A stretch of 64,000 nt of DNA from Osedax fenrisi (GCA_964019155.1 OZ025240.1:20605021-20669020); one strand, 5' to 3'. Counted from the stretch's first letter, positions 1 to 12,808 are shown. Notes: generated by a model not told the origin, from the sequence alone. A program made the numbers and translations.

Positions 1-133
1 CTAAACAGTGAAATTAACAGATATAATTAAGAAGAAATTTACAAATGATAAAGAATACATATGTAATTGTAAATTTAATTATAAACTACTAAATACCAAT
101 ACAGTATTAATATAAACTGCGAGATAATAATAC

Positions 134-571
134 CAAAGATTTTGCGAAGCAAAGATATAATACTCCCTATGCATGCAACGTAATTTAGTAATATCCCCAA
201 CCGCTGCTAGCAGTAGTATCGAAATCACTGAAATAGATTTAGGTTCGGCTCTGTTTGCATACAACAATGTTTTCATTGCTCTATTAAATTACATGCAATA
301 TAAATTAGCTTTTACTCACTAAATATATACTTATAGTATTTAAAACATACATATCATATTTGTTTGTTATATATTAGTAATGAACACTTAGTTTTCATCA
401 TATAAATATTAATTTAAAGCATATTATTTAACATTTTAAAAGTGTATAGTTAAATACGAATTTACATTATAAACAACACATAGTTCCTAGGTGGCACTGG
501 GGTATTTTGTATACAAATTCGAATTACACGATTTCGCGTAAGTGTTATATCGTTCCTTCGGAAAATCTTTG
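134..571 (-). mobile_element. 7-bp-TSD inverted-repeat element, copy 1
   Basis: A 438-bp non-autonomous DNA element. Its ends are inverted copies of CAAAGATTTTsCGAAG followed by sAAAGATATAAYAC. It is flanked by ATAATAC on both sides (127-133 and 572-578). Internally it matches the copies at 26574, 27576, 29676 and 33856. A 65-codon reading frame inside (79-276 on the minus strand) is only the conserved element sequence and reads out through its end; I do not treat it as a gene. A 7-bp duplication is unusual; P-type, Dada-type or Mutator-type elements come closest, but no transposase is present to decide. Confidence 0.88.
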
Positions 572-1362
572 ATAATACCGTACAAATGTAAAATAATTAT
601 ACAATATGCATTATCAGTGAATTATTATTTAAATATTACATATATATGTATTATATAATAGTGTTTAACATCATATATATTATGTAGTGATGTAAACAAT
701 TTGATTATTTAGATTAGAATATTAAAAAAGTATTCATGGGATTAAAGTAGTAGTATTAATATTTTTGTGTACGGTATTAGTATAGCAGTTATATCATAAT
801 TGGAATTTTCAGTTTTCTATAAGCAATAAATATAGTATATTAAGTAATTATAGTATTATTTAATACTATAAAATATTAATAATTTATTACTATAATATTA
901 ATAAATATATGAATTATAATATCATATTATAAATATACACAAGTATGTTAAAATGGTTTTCGCTGAAGATTACAAATAAACTACCCTGTTTGGTTAGAAC
1001 GGACAAACGGCAATTTTATTTAAAACTATATTTATTAAATTACTTTTATTTCTATATTAACTAATGCTGATTGTATATTTTTCATAATGTATAACTATTA
1101 TATTGTTAACAATATTTAATATGATATGGTATTATAATAATCATATAATATATATGGATACAGGAGAAGCAGACCACCGATATATTTAAGAGCCGCCCAT
1201 CGATGTAAATATATGTTACGCTTTCACACGCTAAAATATTCCATATGAGTAACATACATACGTTGTTTATGTGTATTATCATATTAACACAAATATATAT
1301 TATAATTATATACATATATATTATACATGTATAATAATATTAATAGTAACTGTACGGATTAT
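572..1362. other. AT-rich arm sequence, no gene seen
   Basis: AT-rich arm DNA with no coding signal I can support. It is mirrored at about 25731-26573 in the right arm. The block 1150-1250, with the motif GCCGCCCATCGATG, is slightly less AT-rich and resembles pieces near 2215-2285 and 24590-24660, where short GGGCGG/CCGCCC inverted blocks recur. These look like parts of one older repeat family. Confidence 0.5.
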
Positions 1363-1739
1363 GGTCAAAAGCTTCGCGATTGATGAGCAATTTGAATGCC
1401 CGCAAAATTGTTTATGTGAATTAGTGAATTTACAATAGCTTATGATTGGCCATTATAATTAGCGTATGTCTATTTATAGACATGCAACGGCTTATCATTA
1501 ACATGTGTGTGTGTTTTATAGGCTCACTCGGGATGTAATGCAGCTAAAAAAACCTAGCAATATTAAAAATAAACCCAACAAAACCAAACCAAACAAGTGA
1601 AAATAACTAAAACTAAACATATTAATGTTTGTACAAACAATCATACGCCGTATGATTCATACGCTATTGTAAATTCACTAATTCGAATAAACAATTTTGC
1701 GGGCATTCAAATTGCGCATCAATCGCGAAGCTTTTGACC
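1363..1739. mobile_element. foldback element with GGTCAAAAGCTTCGCG ends, copy 1
   Basis: A 377-bp element whose two ends are about 75-bp inverted copies of each other, starting GGTCAAAAGCTTCGCG. The middle has a purine-rich run (AATGCAGCTAAAAAAACC) and CCAAACCAAACAAG. It has no coding capacity. The two sides are flanked by different but conserved heptamers, GGATTAT on the left and AGGTACC on the right. Copy 2 at 2322 has the same pair in reverse, so the true element may extend past the inverted repeats or use fixed target words. No ordinary target duplication is seen. Confidence 0.82.
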
Positions 1740-2033
1740 AGGTACCAACTGTACAATTAAATATTTTATTTTTTATTAAATTTCAATTTGTACTATTAGA
1801 AATTATAAGGTACTATAATGGATAACATATTGATGGATTATATTATACATATATAATATATTGGTTCTACTTGGAATTAAACAGACATTCTAAAACTATA
1901 TCGATCTCATGTGTACGTAACATATTCGAATAATAATCGAATGATTTCTAATAGTTAAATAAATTAAAATTTAATAAAAAATCAAATTTATTAACAAATA
2001 TTTAATTGTACAATTACTATAACGGATAACTAT

Positions 2034-2069
<36 letters not shown>

Positions 2070-2321
2070 ATTATATTATTATACATATAATTATAAGATA
2101 TATTTGTGGATTTGTTTAATATGATATAATACACAAAAGCAGTTTATGTATGTTACTCGTATGGAATATTTTAGCGTGTGAAATCAAGCTAATATTTACT
2201 TTAGTGACATATATTTATTAATTGGGCGGCTCTTATATATTAGTAAGACCGCCCAAATTTAACTCTTAATTATATCGGCGGCCTGAATATATATATATAT
2301 ATATATATATATTCGGTACCT
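1740..2321. repeat. inverted repeats between the two foldback copies
   Basis: The spacer between the two foldback copies is itself partly palindromic. A block with AATTAAATATTTTATTTTT and CTATTAGAAAT at 1750-1830 recurs inverted at about 1945-2040. It includes TA dinucleotide runs at 2037-2067 and 2288-2311. With the flanking foldback copies in opposite orientation, 1356-2687 forms one large nested palindrome. No coding signal. Confidence 0.7.
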
Positions 2322-2680
2322 GGTCAAAAGCTTCGCGATTGCAAAATTGTTTATTCGAATTACTGAATTTACAATAGCGTATGATTGTTTGTTGAAACAT
2401 TAATATTTATAGTTTTAGTTATTTTCACTTGTTTGGTTTGATTTGGTTGGGTTAATTTTAATATTGTTTAGGTTTTTTTAGCTGCATTACTGTAAATGAT
2501 TACATCCCGAGTGAGCTTATAAAACACACATATATAAATATATGGTAATTATAAGCCGTTGCATGTATGATAGTCTATAAATAAACATACGCTAATTATA
2601 ATGACCAATCATAAGCTATTGTAGAATAACTAATTCGAATAAACAAGTTTGCGGGCGTTTAATTCGCGAAGCTTTTGACC
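2322..2680. mobile_element. foldback element with GGTCAAAAGCTTCGCG ends, copy 2
   Basis: A 359-bp element of the same family as 1363-1739 but in the opposite orientation, flanked by GGTACCT on the left and ATAATCC on the right. Inner sequence includes GTTTGGTTTGATTTGG and TTTAGCTGCATTAC, the reverse complement of the other copy. Non-coding. The equivalent right-arm copy is at 24190-24567. Confidence 0.8.
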
Positions 2681-3630
2681 ATAATCCATATATTCAATTA
2701 ATAATATTGATCAATAATTATACTTATTTCAATAGTTTCATTTTAATATAAAATGCATGTTAAAATGTATATTTTAATAAATAAACACAATAATATAATA
2801 ATCTATTGATAATTGATAATTAAAGTTAATTTATGCTATCATAATACCAACTATATGATACATTTTCATAATTAAAATTTCATATTTTTATTTTGAAATA
2901 AAATTTACATTAGTTCGTATAGATTCTATAATAGAGCCCGTTTTTATATCTAAGTAATTTATCTAATATATATTATAATTATGCTTACATATTATTTAAT
3001 AATAATTTATTATGATATAATAATTATAATGTAATTATAATTTTAATAATTTTGTAAATTCACATGTGCTTTTTAAATTATCCGAAAAATTCTTATATAA
3101 ACATAATATAAAAATAAAAGACTTATTTATTTTATATAATGAAGATATTATATGATATAAATAATATATAGTTATTTTTAAATATAACTAACCATATATA
3201 ATATGTTCGTGATTGATAGAAAAGGTAAAATAGTTTAAATTATCCAATATTATATTGAATATACGAAATTAATTTAATATGTATAAATATAAAATAGGTC
3301 ATGACATTTGTCATTAATTATAGAACATATATATCAGAAAATAATAAAGTTGGAGCGAAACCTTTAAAATGCAGATTGTCCACAAAATAATTATTTTATG
3401 CATACCTTAATATTGTCAACAAAAGAGTTAGCTTATACATACTTTTTATTTGGTAGACAATATTTTTATATATATTTTATTATTCATTATTTTGAAAAAA
3501 TAATTAGATATATTCAAAGAGTATGTCATAATTAATTAGTATGTAAATTTTCACTTTCATGGCTATCTTATAAAAAATGGTTACCAAATGATTATATTTT
3601 GCATTGTCCACCAACTGGTTATATTACGAC

Positions 3631-3650
<20 letters not shown>
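2681..3650. other. AT-rich inner part of left arm
   Basis: Nothing coding seen. This stretch is mirrored at 23218-24189. It has landmarks such as GAGCCCGTTTTTATATC (2934) and TTGGAGCGAAA (3350) that recur reversed in the right arm. It ends in a TA dinucleotide run. Confidence 0.6.
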
Positions 3651-3662
<12 letters not shown>

Positions 3663-5299
3663 TAGACTTTCTTTTATATAATAGATATATATATATATAT
3701 ATATATGTAGCCGTGGCCGAAGTACAAGACTCAGAACGTGTTTGATATTTATTCAGTACACCTTAGATAACCGATTAGACAGAACCCTATAAATAATAAT
3801 GATTAGGAATAATATATACAATTATGAGATGTCACATTACCTCAGTTCCAATAATAATAATAATAATGTTTCGTGATAAGTTAGTACTGTGCTAATGAAG
3901 TATCGCGACTAATCAGAGATACTTCTCCTAGCGCTCGTAGTGCGTGCGTATGACGTACGTATCCAGATTATAAATATAAGACTATAGGTCTAGTAATGAC
4001 TCCATTACACTCACCCTCTCAAAAATGTAACATACTCTATGTTAACTAGTCCGGAGTGGAGATATACATGTCATTCAGCCTAAAAACAGAAGAGGAATTA
4101 AATAGAATAAAAAAACATTAACGGAAGTTATAAGAAAATTTCAATGGATTAATGAAAGATTCGAGCATATTTCATATCAACAAGGAATGTAACATATTTA
4201 ATTCTCGAAAACAGAAAACAAACAAAAACATTGATAAATATTATGCGAGCTAAAAAAACTAGCCAAGATCGCAAATCGGTTAACTGAAATATTCCCTAAT
4301 AAAGTACCGATTTAATATGGTATTGTGCTATATCATGCATTTATATCAAACATTTATCCTAGTTATACTAAAACATGCTTCAATAAATACATAAATACTT
4401 TTGAATATTAATATATAAAATACCCATTTAAAACAAAACCTATAAATAACCTAGAAAGTGTCATCATTAAATGGTATACTTACTACACTATCCACAACAA
4501 TTCTGTGAAGTCAACTTCATCAGTTGATCTAATTACTTCCACTTTCATTGGTTTACCAGTTGTTCACTCATACATCTACACATCTCTTTTCATAATTCAC
4601 AATTACTAACTCAATATGAATACATTGCCATAATCAATACACATTATCTTCATTCCAATGCCTACCTCTTATTACCATTTATTACAAAATATGATTTTAG
4701 TATTATTGCATTAACGAAAGGAAATAATAGAATTTAAAAGTACACCTTATTTATATGCAGTAGGAGAATGAGAGATTACAATATTATCAATAAGTAAAGG
4801 AGGGAAGTATACTTATAAGTAGGAGATGGAGAAAGATGTATCAATATAGTTTTGGAGACATTAAGGAGAACATTATTATAAATAAGCTATTCTTTAATGT
4901 TATTAATGTTAAGTTTTATAATGGGAGTCAAGGATTATGTATATGTATTGATCAGACTGCCATAATAGCGATCCGGACGCCTATATAACGCATACCAAGA
5001 AGCTTATAATATGCATAATGTAACATTCCATTATGCGTGTATACAGAGGGGGGAGTCATATAGAATACTAATATAGAAATAGCATAATGTAAAGGTCCAA
5101 TATGCGTGTTTACGAAAGGGGAAGTTATATTGAATTACCATAGAATATCCATTAGCACAATTGGAATAGTTGAATATTGAAACTTAATGATGAATTAGTG
5201 TAAAGAAACATATATAGATGTATGACATCTGCATATGCTAATATATATTAATAGATGGTAACATATGGTAATAGATGTTTGGATATTTAAATATTATGG
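3651..5299. other. unassigned, less AT-rich, with a short tandem repeat
   Basis: No gene recognised on either strand. The part from 3710 has mixed composition (for example CTAGCGCTCGTAGTGCGTGC near 3930), unlike the flanking AT runs, so it is probably a decayed mobile element. At about 5010-5150 a roughly 75-bp unit is repeated twice: GCATAATGTAA, then CCA(T/A)TATGCGTGT, then a run of A and G, then AGT(C/T)ATAT. A related CATTATG-containing block occurs near 41098-41175. Confidence 0.4.
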
Positions 5300-5965
5300 A
5301 TGGTACTGGATATAAATAAATATATAAAAGTGAAGAACCGAGTACTGATCCATAGAGAACACCATATTTCATAGGAGGGGGGAAGAAAAAGTATTATATA
5401 TGTTATACTTCTGCTACGGTCAGATAAATATGAAGTTAACCATGATAGGGCAGGGTATCTAACTCCAAGAAGGTGAAGAAGTAGGATCAGTATAATGTAG
5501 TGGTCAAGCTATCGAAAGAACTGGATATGTCATATAAACAGAATAACATCGATATTTATTATTAAGGGTAGAAGTGATATCATCAATTACGTTTATTAGT
5601 GTTGTTTCTGTGGAGTTTCCTCGGCGAAAACCACTTTTCAATGGAAGGTGGAGATTATTGGCGTTAAAATAGGAGATTAATTGACGAGAAATAACTCTTT
5701 CTAAAATTTATAAAAACTCAGCTAAGGTAGCTGAAATATTATGCGATACTTGAGAAGTGATTCGAGATCGAGTGAATGTTTTTTAGAATCGGAGTGATTT
5801 TTGCATATTTAAAAATAAAAGGGACATTACATGAATTTAAGGAATATGAGATGATGTTATATGTAGCTGGACATAGATTATCGGAATAAAGATAAAAATA
5901 TATATATCAACTTATTAGCCAGTCATAAAAGTCGTCGGTTATCAGAAGCAATATTGTTTATAACC
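5300..5965 (-). pseudogene. CR1/L2-like LINE reverse transcriptase, N-terminal part, decayed
   Basis: Reading the minus strand in shifting frames gives the order expected of a CR1/L2-type LINE reverse transcriptase: a segment like AKITPILKN (about 5800-5770), then RVISRQLISYFN, then SGFRRGNSTETTL (about 5640-5605; the family signature of a GFR motif followed by STET), then RYPALSWLTSYLSDRS-like residues, then YGVLYGSVLG (about 5380-5340). Frameshifts and stops interrupt it, and the catalytic YADD part is missing. This is a dead fragment of the polymerase used for target-primed retrotransposition. Clade assignment is from motif order only. Confidence 0.72.
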
Positions 5966-6079
5966 CTATAATAATAGCTAGATTTTGTATAAGTAAACCA
6001 TGGGGTTTCAGGATAGAGAATTACTATTATGGTTTTTGATGGGGCATGTTAATCCATTACATGTAATTTAATACTTACT

Positions 6080-6802
6080 TTAGTTTACTTTAATCCCGTG
6101 ACTCGGAAACCGTAGGGGGAATCAAAATTTTGCTGGCAACAAAACATCGTCTTCGCCATTTATCAAGGTTTTCAACTTCTAACAAAATATAATCTATTTA
6201 CATTTTCGTCCACTCTTTAACATCATCTATATATTTTAGTTTCTGCCTACCTATTTTTCTTGATAATTCAACCATTCCTTGCAGAATGGTTTTAGTTATG
6301 ATATTGTGTCTAAAGGTACAACCGAACATTTTAGATTTCGCCGTCTTATAGTCTGTAATAGAGGCTTAAATGTACCAATTAGTGTATTAATTTTATTTTT
6401 GACAAATATATTGGTTTTGCCTTCTCTGTATGTTATGCATAATAGTTTCCAGTGTGAATTGTTTTCAAAAGCTTGACTTTTCTTGGTTATATTAGCATTC
6501 AAAGTTCACGATTCACAGCCATAATTCAATATTGATAAAATCAATGATCGATATAATTTGTACTTTAGTTTGAATCTGATATGATTGATCTTCCAGATAA
6601 TGGTTAATCTCACCAGAGCTGATGTTGCTTGCGCCAGTATTATTCTTAATTCCTGGTTACATGTTCCATTTTTTGTAAGATTTGCACCTAGATATTTTAA
6701 TTTTTCGATGTCTTCCAGTTCGCATCCGTAAAGATATATATCTGTATTTTGATTTTCGTTGCTGTTTATCATTACTTTACTTTTTTCGATACTAATTTCC
6801 AT
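6080..6802 (-). pseudogene. RTE-like LINE reverse transcriptase, C-terminal part
   Basis: The minus-strand reading frame 6802-6506 (98 codons) has SIEKSKVMIN, then DIEKLKYLGANLTKNGTC, then KYKLYRSLILSILNYGCES. These are the post-catalytic thumb and connection motifs of RTE-like endonuclease/reverse-transcriptase LINEs. It continues in another frame at 6502-6296 (GTFKPLLQTIRRRNLKC) and about 6290-6190 (ILQGMVELSRKIGR, YIDDVKEW). The order is collinear with the family C-terminus, with frameshifts between blocks. The TATA-poor 3' end near 6090-6130 (ACTCGGAAACCGTAGGGG) recurs in the relic at 9025-9055, so both descend from the same family. The N-terminal endonuclease and catalytic site are absent. 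Confidence 0.8.
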
Positions 6803-7303
6803 GCCGTATTTGCTATATGCAATTTAATACAAATGGATAATAACATTAGTTACCTTATGTACAATTTAAGTCAGCTAAGAATATCATAGAATTGATATTC
6901 TTGATGGGTCTATATATAATACGTGTATTCTAATTAGAGGTGATCACCTACTATCGATAGTAAAGTTTGTTTTGAATGAGATGATGAAGCGATCATACAA
7001 AATATAATATAAATTATAGAGTGATATTTATTACACACGACCGTTTAGAAACTTTAACTAAACCTGATTTGAGTTTTATTATAAGTTTATCAAAGCAATA
7101 TATTTTGAAAAATACCTATAGAATATTTATAAATTCTGGAACTTTTATAAAGTTTTATAAAACGTTTTAAATGTTGGAATCTTTAAAAAAAATTACAAAA
7201 AATTGATATCGATATACAAGATTATAGATATCAGATTCTATAATATAAGTATTAATATGCAAAATATGTATTCGTAATCCGTATTTATGCATATGGTATA
7301 TAT

Positions 7304-7336
<33 letters not shown>

Positions 7337-9009
7337 ATTGTAAATATAATTATCTATATCATTATACATATTAAATATATACAATCATTTTTCTTTAATA
7401 TATAAATGTTAAATATAATTATTATACTAATTATTTTAATTTTTTGGATGATTATCACTAGTAATTAATATTAACAACAATAACAATAATGTAAACTAAT
7501 ATACTTAGCATTAGTATTAATTTAATTTAGCCTATATATATATATAGGTTATTAGTTAGTATAGTATTATATTAATTGTTTTACATAGTTGAGCTACACT
7601 CGCGATATACACTTTGGATGACTAATTATTATAGAATAATTATTCTTAAACCCATTTTAAATTTAGGATATAAACAATATATAAACAATATTAATAATAA
7701 TAATATATTAATTATAACGTATTAATATCATATTAATATCGTATAGTAATTATTATCAATTCGTTTAACATAAATCTATTTAATAAATATCTTTATCAAT
7801 TTTAAAATTCAAACATGTCATATAGATTTCTATATTTCCATACTGCAATATATGATATATTATATTCTATAGAACAAGAGTGTCATTTAAATATTTTAAT
7901 GTAAAAATCATCTGGAATCATGATGCCATTTTATATGTTCTATACACGTTATTGGGTATATAATTGTCATACAATATTTAATATATTATATAATTATAAT
8001 TATTATATATATATATAAAAATATATTTAATATTAAGTATATAATAACATTAAGTGTAATTCACTGTAATGATAATTACTAATTATGTGAATATGTTGTG
8101 TTCATATTGTTTTCATATTTGTTATAATATTATATATATATATATATATATAATTAACTAAATAGCTATTATTTATGAAGATATAAACCTTATATAACTT
8201 TTTAGTTTTTAATTATTATGTAATTATTACTATCCTAATACTATTTATTGTAAGTAGGCTATGCCAAATTATATTATATATCAAAACTAGCTTATTATAA
8301 ATATTTGATTATAATAAATATAATATTAAATTTAGTTAATAATTACGAATAACCATTTTAATAAACATATGCAGATAAGGAGAATATACACATACAGATT
8401 CAATATTATTTACACATAATGATCATCATTACAATAATTTTGATATTAATTCTGCTAGTTGGAAAGCAATTATACATCATTAATACAAGATTATATGATG
8501 ATAAAATAGTAATTTCTACAAAATTACAAACTGGTGAAACTGGTGGTACTGATGCGATCGATTTATAACTTTTAAATAAAATGATTAATATTATATATAT
8601 TATATTTATCAATTCTGGATTATATTTATATTCCACCATTAATATATATATATATATATATATAACACATATAATATATAACTAGGTAACAATAGTTAAC
8701 TAACTAGTTAACTAGTTCCATGAAGATTATTTGTAGGGATCGCACATGATATGGCTTCATGAACAATTTCTTCCGACTATAACGGTATGTCGTTACATCA
8801 ATTAATCATTTATTGGATTCTTCGAGAATATTCTATTTTTTGAGGCCGTACAAAATAGTGGATATAATTAAGGAATTGTAAAGGAAAAATTAATTTTAAA
8901 ACTTATTTCTCAACTTATCTAGATTATTATCAATATTAACATTATGGATATGGCTGTAGTAATTCATATTGCTATTTCATTTTTGTTATTATCATAGTAT
9001 GTTAGTGTC
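6803..9009. other. AT-rich, no gene seen
   Basis: About 2.2 kb of AT-rich DNA with TA dinucleotide runs (7300-7335, 7538-7550, 8130-8152, 8641-8663) and no reading frame with a recognisable family. Several short inverted runs around 7480-7780 give weak foldbacks. The segment 8690-8860 is slightly less AT-rich but not assignable. Confidence 0.5.
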
Positions 9010-9735
9010 CTTACTTTTACTTTTAAAACGTAACTCGGAAATCGTAGAGGTAATTAAAATACTTGACTTTGAAACACATTTATTCATCCGTTTCGATATT
9101 ATACAACATCTACTAAATCCTTAATATCGATTTTAGTCCATTCTGAAATATTATCTTAAGCCATTGTTTTTTCGGGTGTCCTCGTTTACGTATTTCAACC
9201 ATGCCTTGCATTAGCATTTTTGAGAGGCCATAATGTCTAGATATTTGTTTATAAATTGTAAGCTTGAGTCGTTTAATCGTTTGTAGGAGAGGTTTGTAGT
9301 TGACGATTATGGAAATAATCTTGTACTTTACATATATATTAGTATTTCTTCCCAGATAATTTATCCCGAACAATTTTTATATTGTGCTGTTTTCGACATC
9401 TTAAATTTTTTATACATAACTGAATTGATCTACCATGTCTCGCAACCATATATTAGTATTGATAATACAAGTTAATTGTAAAAATTATATTTTAACTTAA
9501 GGTGTATATATTTTCTATACCATATGGTGTATAGGCGTAGCAGATATTGCAACAGCTAATCTTATCTTAATTTCTTTTAATACAATTTCTTTTGAGAGGA
9601 TTGCGCCTAGGTAACAGAACTTATTCAATTCCTCTAGTTTATTCCCATAAAGATTGATGTTTGCATGTATTGAAGTATCATTACTATTCACATTTACATA
9701 ATTTTTCTATGATAATCTCACACCGTATCTAATAG
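9010..9735 (-). pseudogene. second RTE-like LINE C-terminal relic
   Basis: Minus-strand frame 9373-9113 (86 codons) has TNIYVKYKIISIIVNYKPLL, then QTIKRLKL, SRHYGLSKMLMQGMVEIRKR and a conserved tryptophan. These match, in order, the C-terminal blocks of the relic at 6080-6802. Upstream (9374-9735) the thumb region is present but badly broken. The downstream AACTCGGAAATCGTAGAGG at about 9029 matches the 3' end of the other copy. Dead fragment; catalytic part not present. Confidence 0.75.
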
Positions 9736-10709
9736 CACTATTAGCCAATAGTGTAATCCCAATATATTTAAACGCTTTACCTTGTATTAGTTTTTTTTCC
9801 ATACATGCATGTAAAGCGCATTCAGATATCGAATGGAAATAATTCATGAAAAGAGTAAGAAATTAGTAAATAATCTTGATCAGAATAGAGGTTATAGTAA
9901 TCATTTTACAATACACATTTTTATTGTTTTTTGCGCTTTTTGCTAGCGAGTCTGTGAGTTTTTGTATTTCATTAGAAGAACATGCAATGAAGTATACTTC
10001 GTCTCATAAACTTAGATTGCTGATCCATCTATCTCTGAATTACTGTTATATTTTATATCTATGCATTTGTATATTCTTGATAAGGTTTTGATAAGTTGAC
10101 ATTTTTTCATAAATTTAAAAACGTAATAAAAACATTAGTTTATTTGGTATATCGGCATTATTCTGAATAATTAAAAATACTTATTTATATAATTATTAAT
10201 ATTTTATTCATTAAACATAATAACTTTAATTTAGAATATATGGTTTCTGAGATACATAGAGTATCCGTATTCGGTTACTTTCCCCTATATGTTTGTTGAG
10301 TTGATAAGTTTTTATTTAGTTATTTTGTTGTAATTGTTGTTTCCTAATATTACAAATAGAAAATAACTTGCAAAACTAGTATTAAAAATCTAGTACGTAT
10401 ATACAATATTATATATATATATATCATATATATCATATATATCATTACACACTTAAAACCTATACGATTTTTATATAAAATCACATAAATAATCGGACAA
10501 TCTACTTTATTAACATTGAAATTGTGACTACAATGTATTCGATGTTATTACAAATACTGATGATTCTAATAGAACTACAATAATTAGTTATAAATAACAG
10601 TTTGTTTTTACATAGATTTCAATATACACGAATTATGTTTAGATGAAATGGTTCAAATCTGATTGTAATCAAGTTAATTTAATATTATAGAAATACTTTA
10701 GTAAAGATA
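9736..10709. other. no gene recognised
   Basis: AT-rich sequence. A 71-codon plus-strand frame at 9876-10091 has no recognisable motif and a hydrophobic random look. A short ATATCATATATATC tandem lies at 10420-10443. I see nothing else. Confidence 0.45.
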
Positions 10710-11140
10710 TAGATCTAATAATAAGGCTCTGTATTAGGACCGATTATTTTTAATATTTATCGACTTCCCTTTTTGAAATAATTTCTAAATTTCCCATTAT
10801 ATCAGTTCACTCATACGCTGATGATATACAACTTAACGTAAAATGCACTTATGATATACATTTTTCTCCCAATATTATGTCTAACTGTATTACATCTATA
10901 CATACTTGGCTTTAAAATAATTCTCTATCACTGAATCCCAATAAAACAGAAACTATATTTCTTCACCTCCCTTCTCTCAGACACCCATTAATAGTCCCAC
11001 CATTTATCATGGCTAACAATCATAATATCTTATATTCTGAAAATGTTAAATATCTTGGGAATAATGATTTCGGTATCACCAGTATATTCTCACCATCCTT
11101 ATTATTGGTACTTGATGGTATGCGGACTTCAAATAGAAAA
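10710..11140 (+). pseudogene. CR1/L2-like LINE reverse transcriptase, catalytic part, decayed
   Basis: On the plus strand, GSVLGPIIFNIYRLPF (about 10712-10760) is followed by SYADDIQLN (about 10810-10840), which contains the YADD catalytic box. Then come ITSIHTWL, NSLSLNPNKTETIFL and SENVKYLGN (up to about 11060). This is the order in CR1/L2/Jockey-type LINEs. Stop codons and a frameshift break it. It covers the part missing from the relic at 5300-5965, so the two could be pieces of one family but are in opposite orientation. Confidence 0.78.
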
Positions 11141-11289
11141 AAAGGATACTTTTACATTCGATTATACTATATACACACTACTTATATTCATTCGTTCATT
11201 GCAGTCATCCATACTGTGTTGATTCAGATGTATATTTCCAAACTTTATCTAGCACATTCATCTCAATAAACCATAATTTCACATCATTC

Positions 11290-12340
11290 ATCGTTAACAT
11301 ATATTACCTAATTTCCTTCCCTACATGTCTATATCTATTCTTACCATACTCACATACGGCACATCTATTCCATTCGCTGGTCTCAATCTTATATTATTAC
11401 GACTATCGACTAGTTTTAAACCTAATTGTTTTCTGGAAATTTCTTGCATTATGGATACCATAAAATTGAAGTTTGTATGTTCAATATTTACCTTAGTCTT
11501 TGGGCACGTACTCATGATACCCCCTTATCTATTTACTGATATTTACCCACAATAAGCACTTATTTTGTGGTTGACCCGTTTAAATAATTGTTTGAATATC
11601 TATTCGAAGTATTTCCCGAGTAATTACACCGCTCCGGCCTACCAAAATGGAAATATCTAACCACATTCGTCCAACTCCAATATCCGTTTAACATCATGTC
11701 TCTCAAATTTAATTTTTCTCATTACATACCCTCAACTGTTCTTTCAAATTCATACTCGCATCCTCTCTCGCATTTATACTATAGCAATCATCCGCGATTG
11801 ACTCTTGCCACTCTCTCGCTAGTTCCCTAACAGATGAAAAGGTATCTTTTGGCAAACAGCTAATTATTAAGTGGCTTCTGAATCCCCTATACATAACAGT
11901 AGTTCTTAATACTTCCAATAGGAGCTATCACACCAGCTATCCACATCATTGATTCTCCGTGCTAGTCTATACAAATCATCAGGAAACTCCATTATAGACT
12001 CCCCTTCCCGTTATTTTCTATCCACCAACTACCTTATCCTCTCACCCTCAGTACCCATTGATCCTACATGATTATTTAAAATACCCCAAATCCTCTCTAA
12101 ACTCATCTCTCCCTCCGACATCTCTACCGATAATTCTATCTTAGCCTCAACTCTAACGTGGTACATGCAGTAACTCATCAACCCTTATTGCTACGCATTC
12201 ATTCGCTACCTATATCCATGTATACACTATCGTATTATCATCTAAATCGTCAAGTTTTACATATGTGTAATAGCGCTTAGCTGGTTTACCTACCGGTTTA
12301 CTATCCCCTCTTTATCGTATGTCTATCAATACGTAAGGTA
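11290..12340 (-). pseudogene. Ty3/gypsy gag and protease relic
   Basis: Minus strand. 11918-11709 reads RSHLIISCLPKDTFSSVREL then AREWQESI, the pattern of a gypsy capsid C-terminus (a helix with AREWE-like residues). 11515-11321 reads LGLKLVDSRNNIRLRPANGI then DVPYVSMVRIDI, the pattern just after the aspartic-protease active site in gypsy elements. Upstream (about 12310-12200) a broken frame gives DLDDNTIVYTWI and ANECVAIR, again gag-like. Stops and frameshifts throughout. No pol follows; the polymerase has been lost, or was cut off by the CR1-like piece that ends near 11140. Confidence 0.68.
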
Positions 12341-12772
12341 CCTTATTCAGCTACTCTCGTAAGCACTAACCTCGCTCGACACTAAACTCGTAATGGCAGT
12401 TAAATGGTAGTGAAGCTACAGTCCATCTCCTGATGGCGTGGTTCTCTTACACACTGTTCAGTACTTGATAGTCTCTATAACCATTTGTAATCTCGTGGAT
12501 CAGTAGGTATTAGCTAGGTTAATTATTCACCAAGTTGAACCGTGTGGGTTACGTATATGTTGACGTGTGGATTGGTATAAGTGGGTGTTATGATAGTTAT
12601 GAACATAAATGGCGATCTATACCCTAGTAAGTATTTGGTACGACTGCCGATTAGCTTATACTCATTATCGAGTGCATATCGCTAATTAGTTAATCAAAGA
12701 CAACACACGAGTTGCTGATTGGTTCTACTATGGTAACATGCGATGCCTGGATCTTGGAATGCGGTAATGTTT

Positions 12773-12808
<36 letters not shown>

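Larger units (their letters stand above)
1..3650. repeat. left arm of a large inverted duplication
   Basis: This segment is the reverse complement of 23218-27112, seen by eye through nearly its whole length. The match begins at base 1 (it pairs with about 27112) and ends in an AT dinucleotide run near 3630-3655 (pairs with about 23218-23240). The arms share the same inserted elements in the same places, including an inverted-repeat element with the same 7-bp target duplication, so the duplication followed those insertions. The arms differ by small indels, and the right arm has an extra repeated piece near 25021-25260. The left end of the arm may continue outside the window. It could be a segmental palindrome or the terminal repeat of a giant element; I see no transposase that would favour the latter. 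Confidence 0.9.

Noticed and set aside
79..276. Repeated 65-76-codon frames starting MKTLLYANRAEPK in the 7-bp-TSD elements
   Set aside because: The frame is conserved only because the DNA element is conserved; it runs out through the element end into different flanks in each copy, and one diverged copy has lost it.
1106..1315. 69-codon frame present in both palindrome arms
   Set aside because: Conserved between arms because the DNA is duplicated; composition is that of random AT-rich translation and there is no motif.
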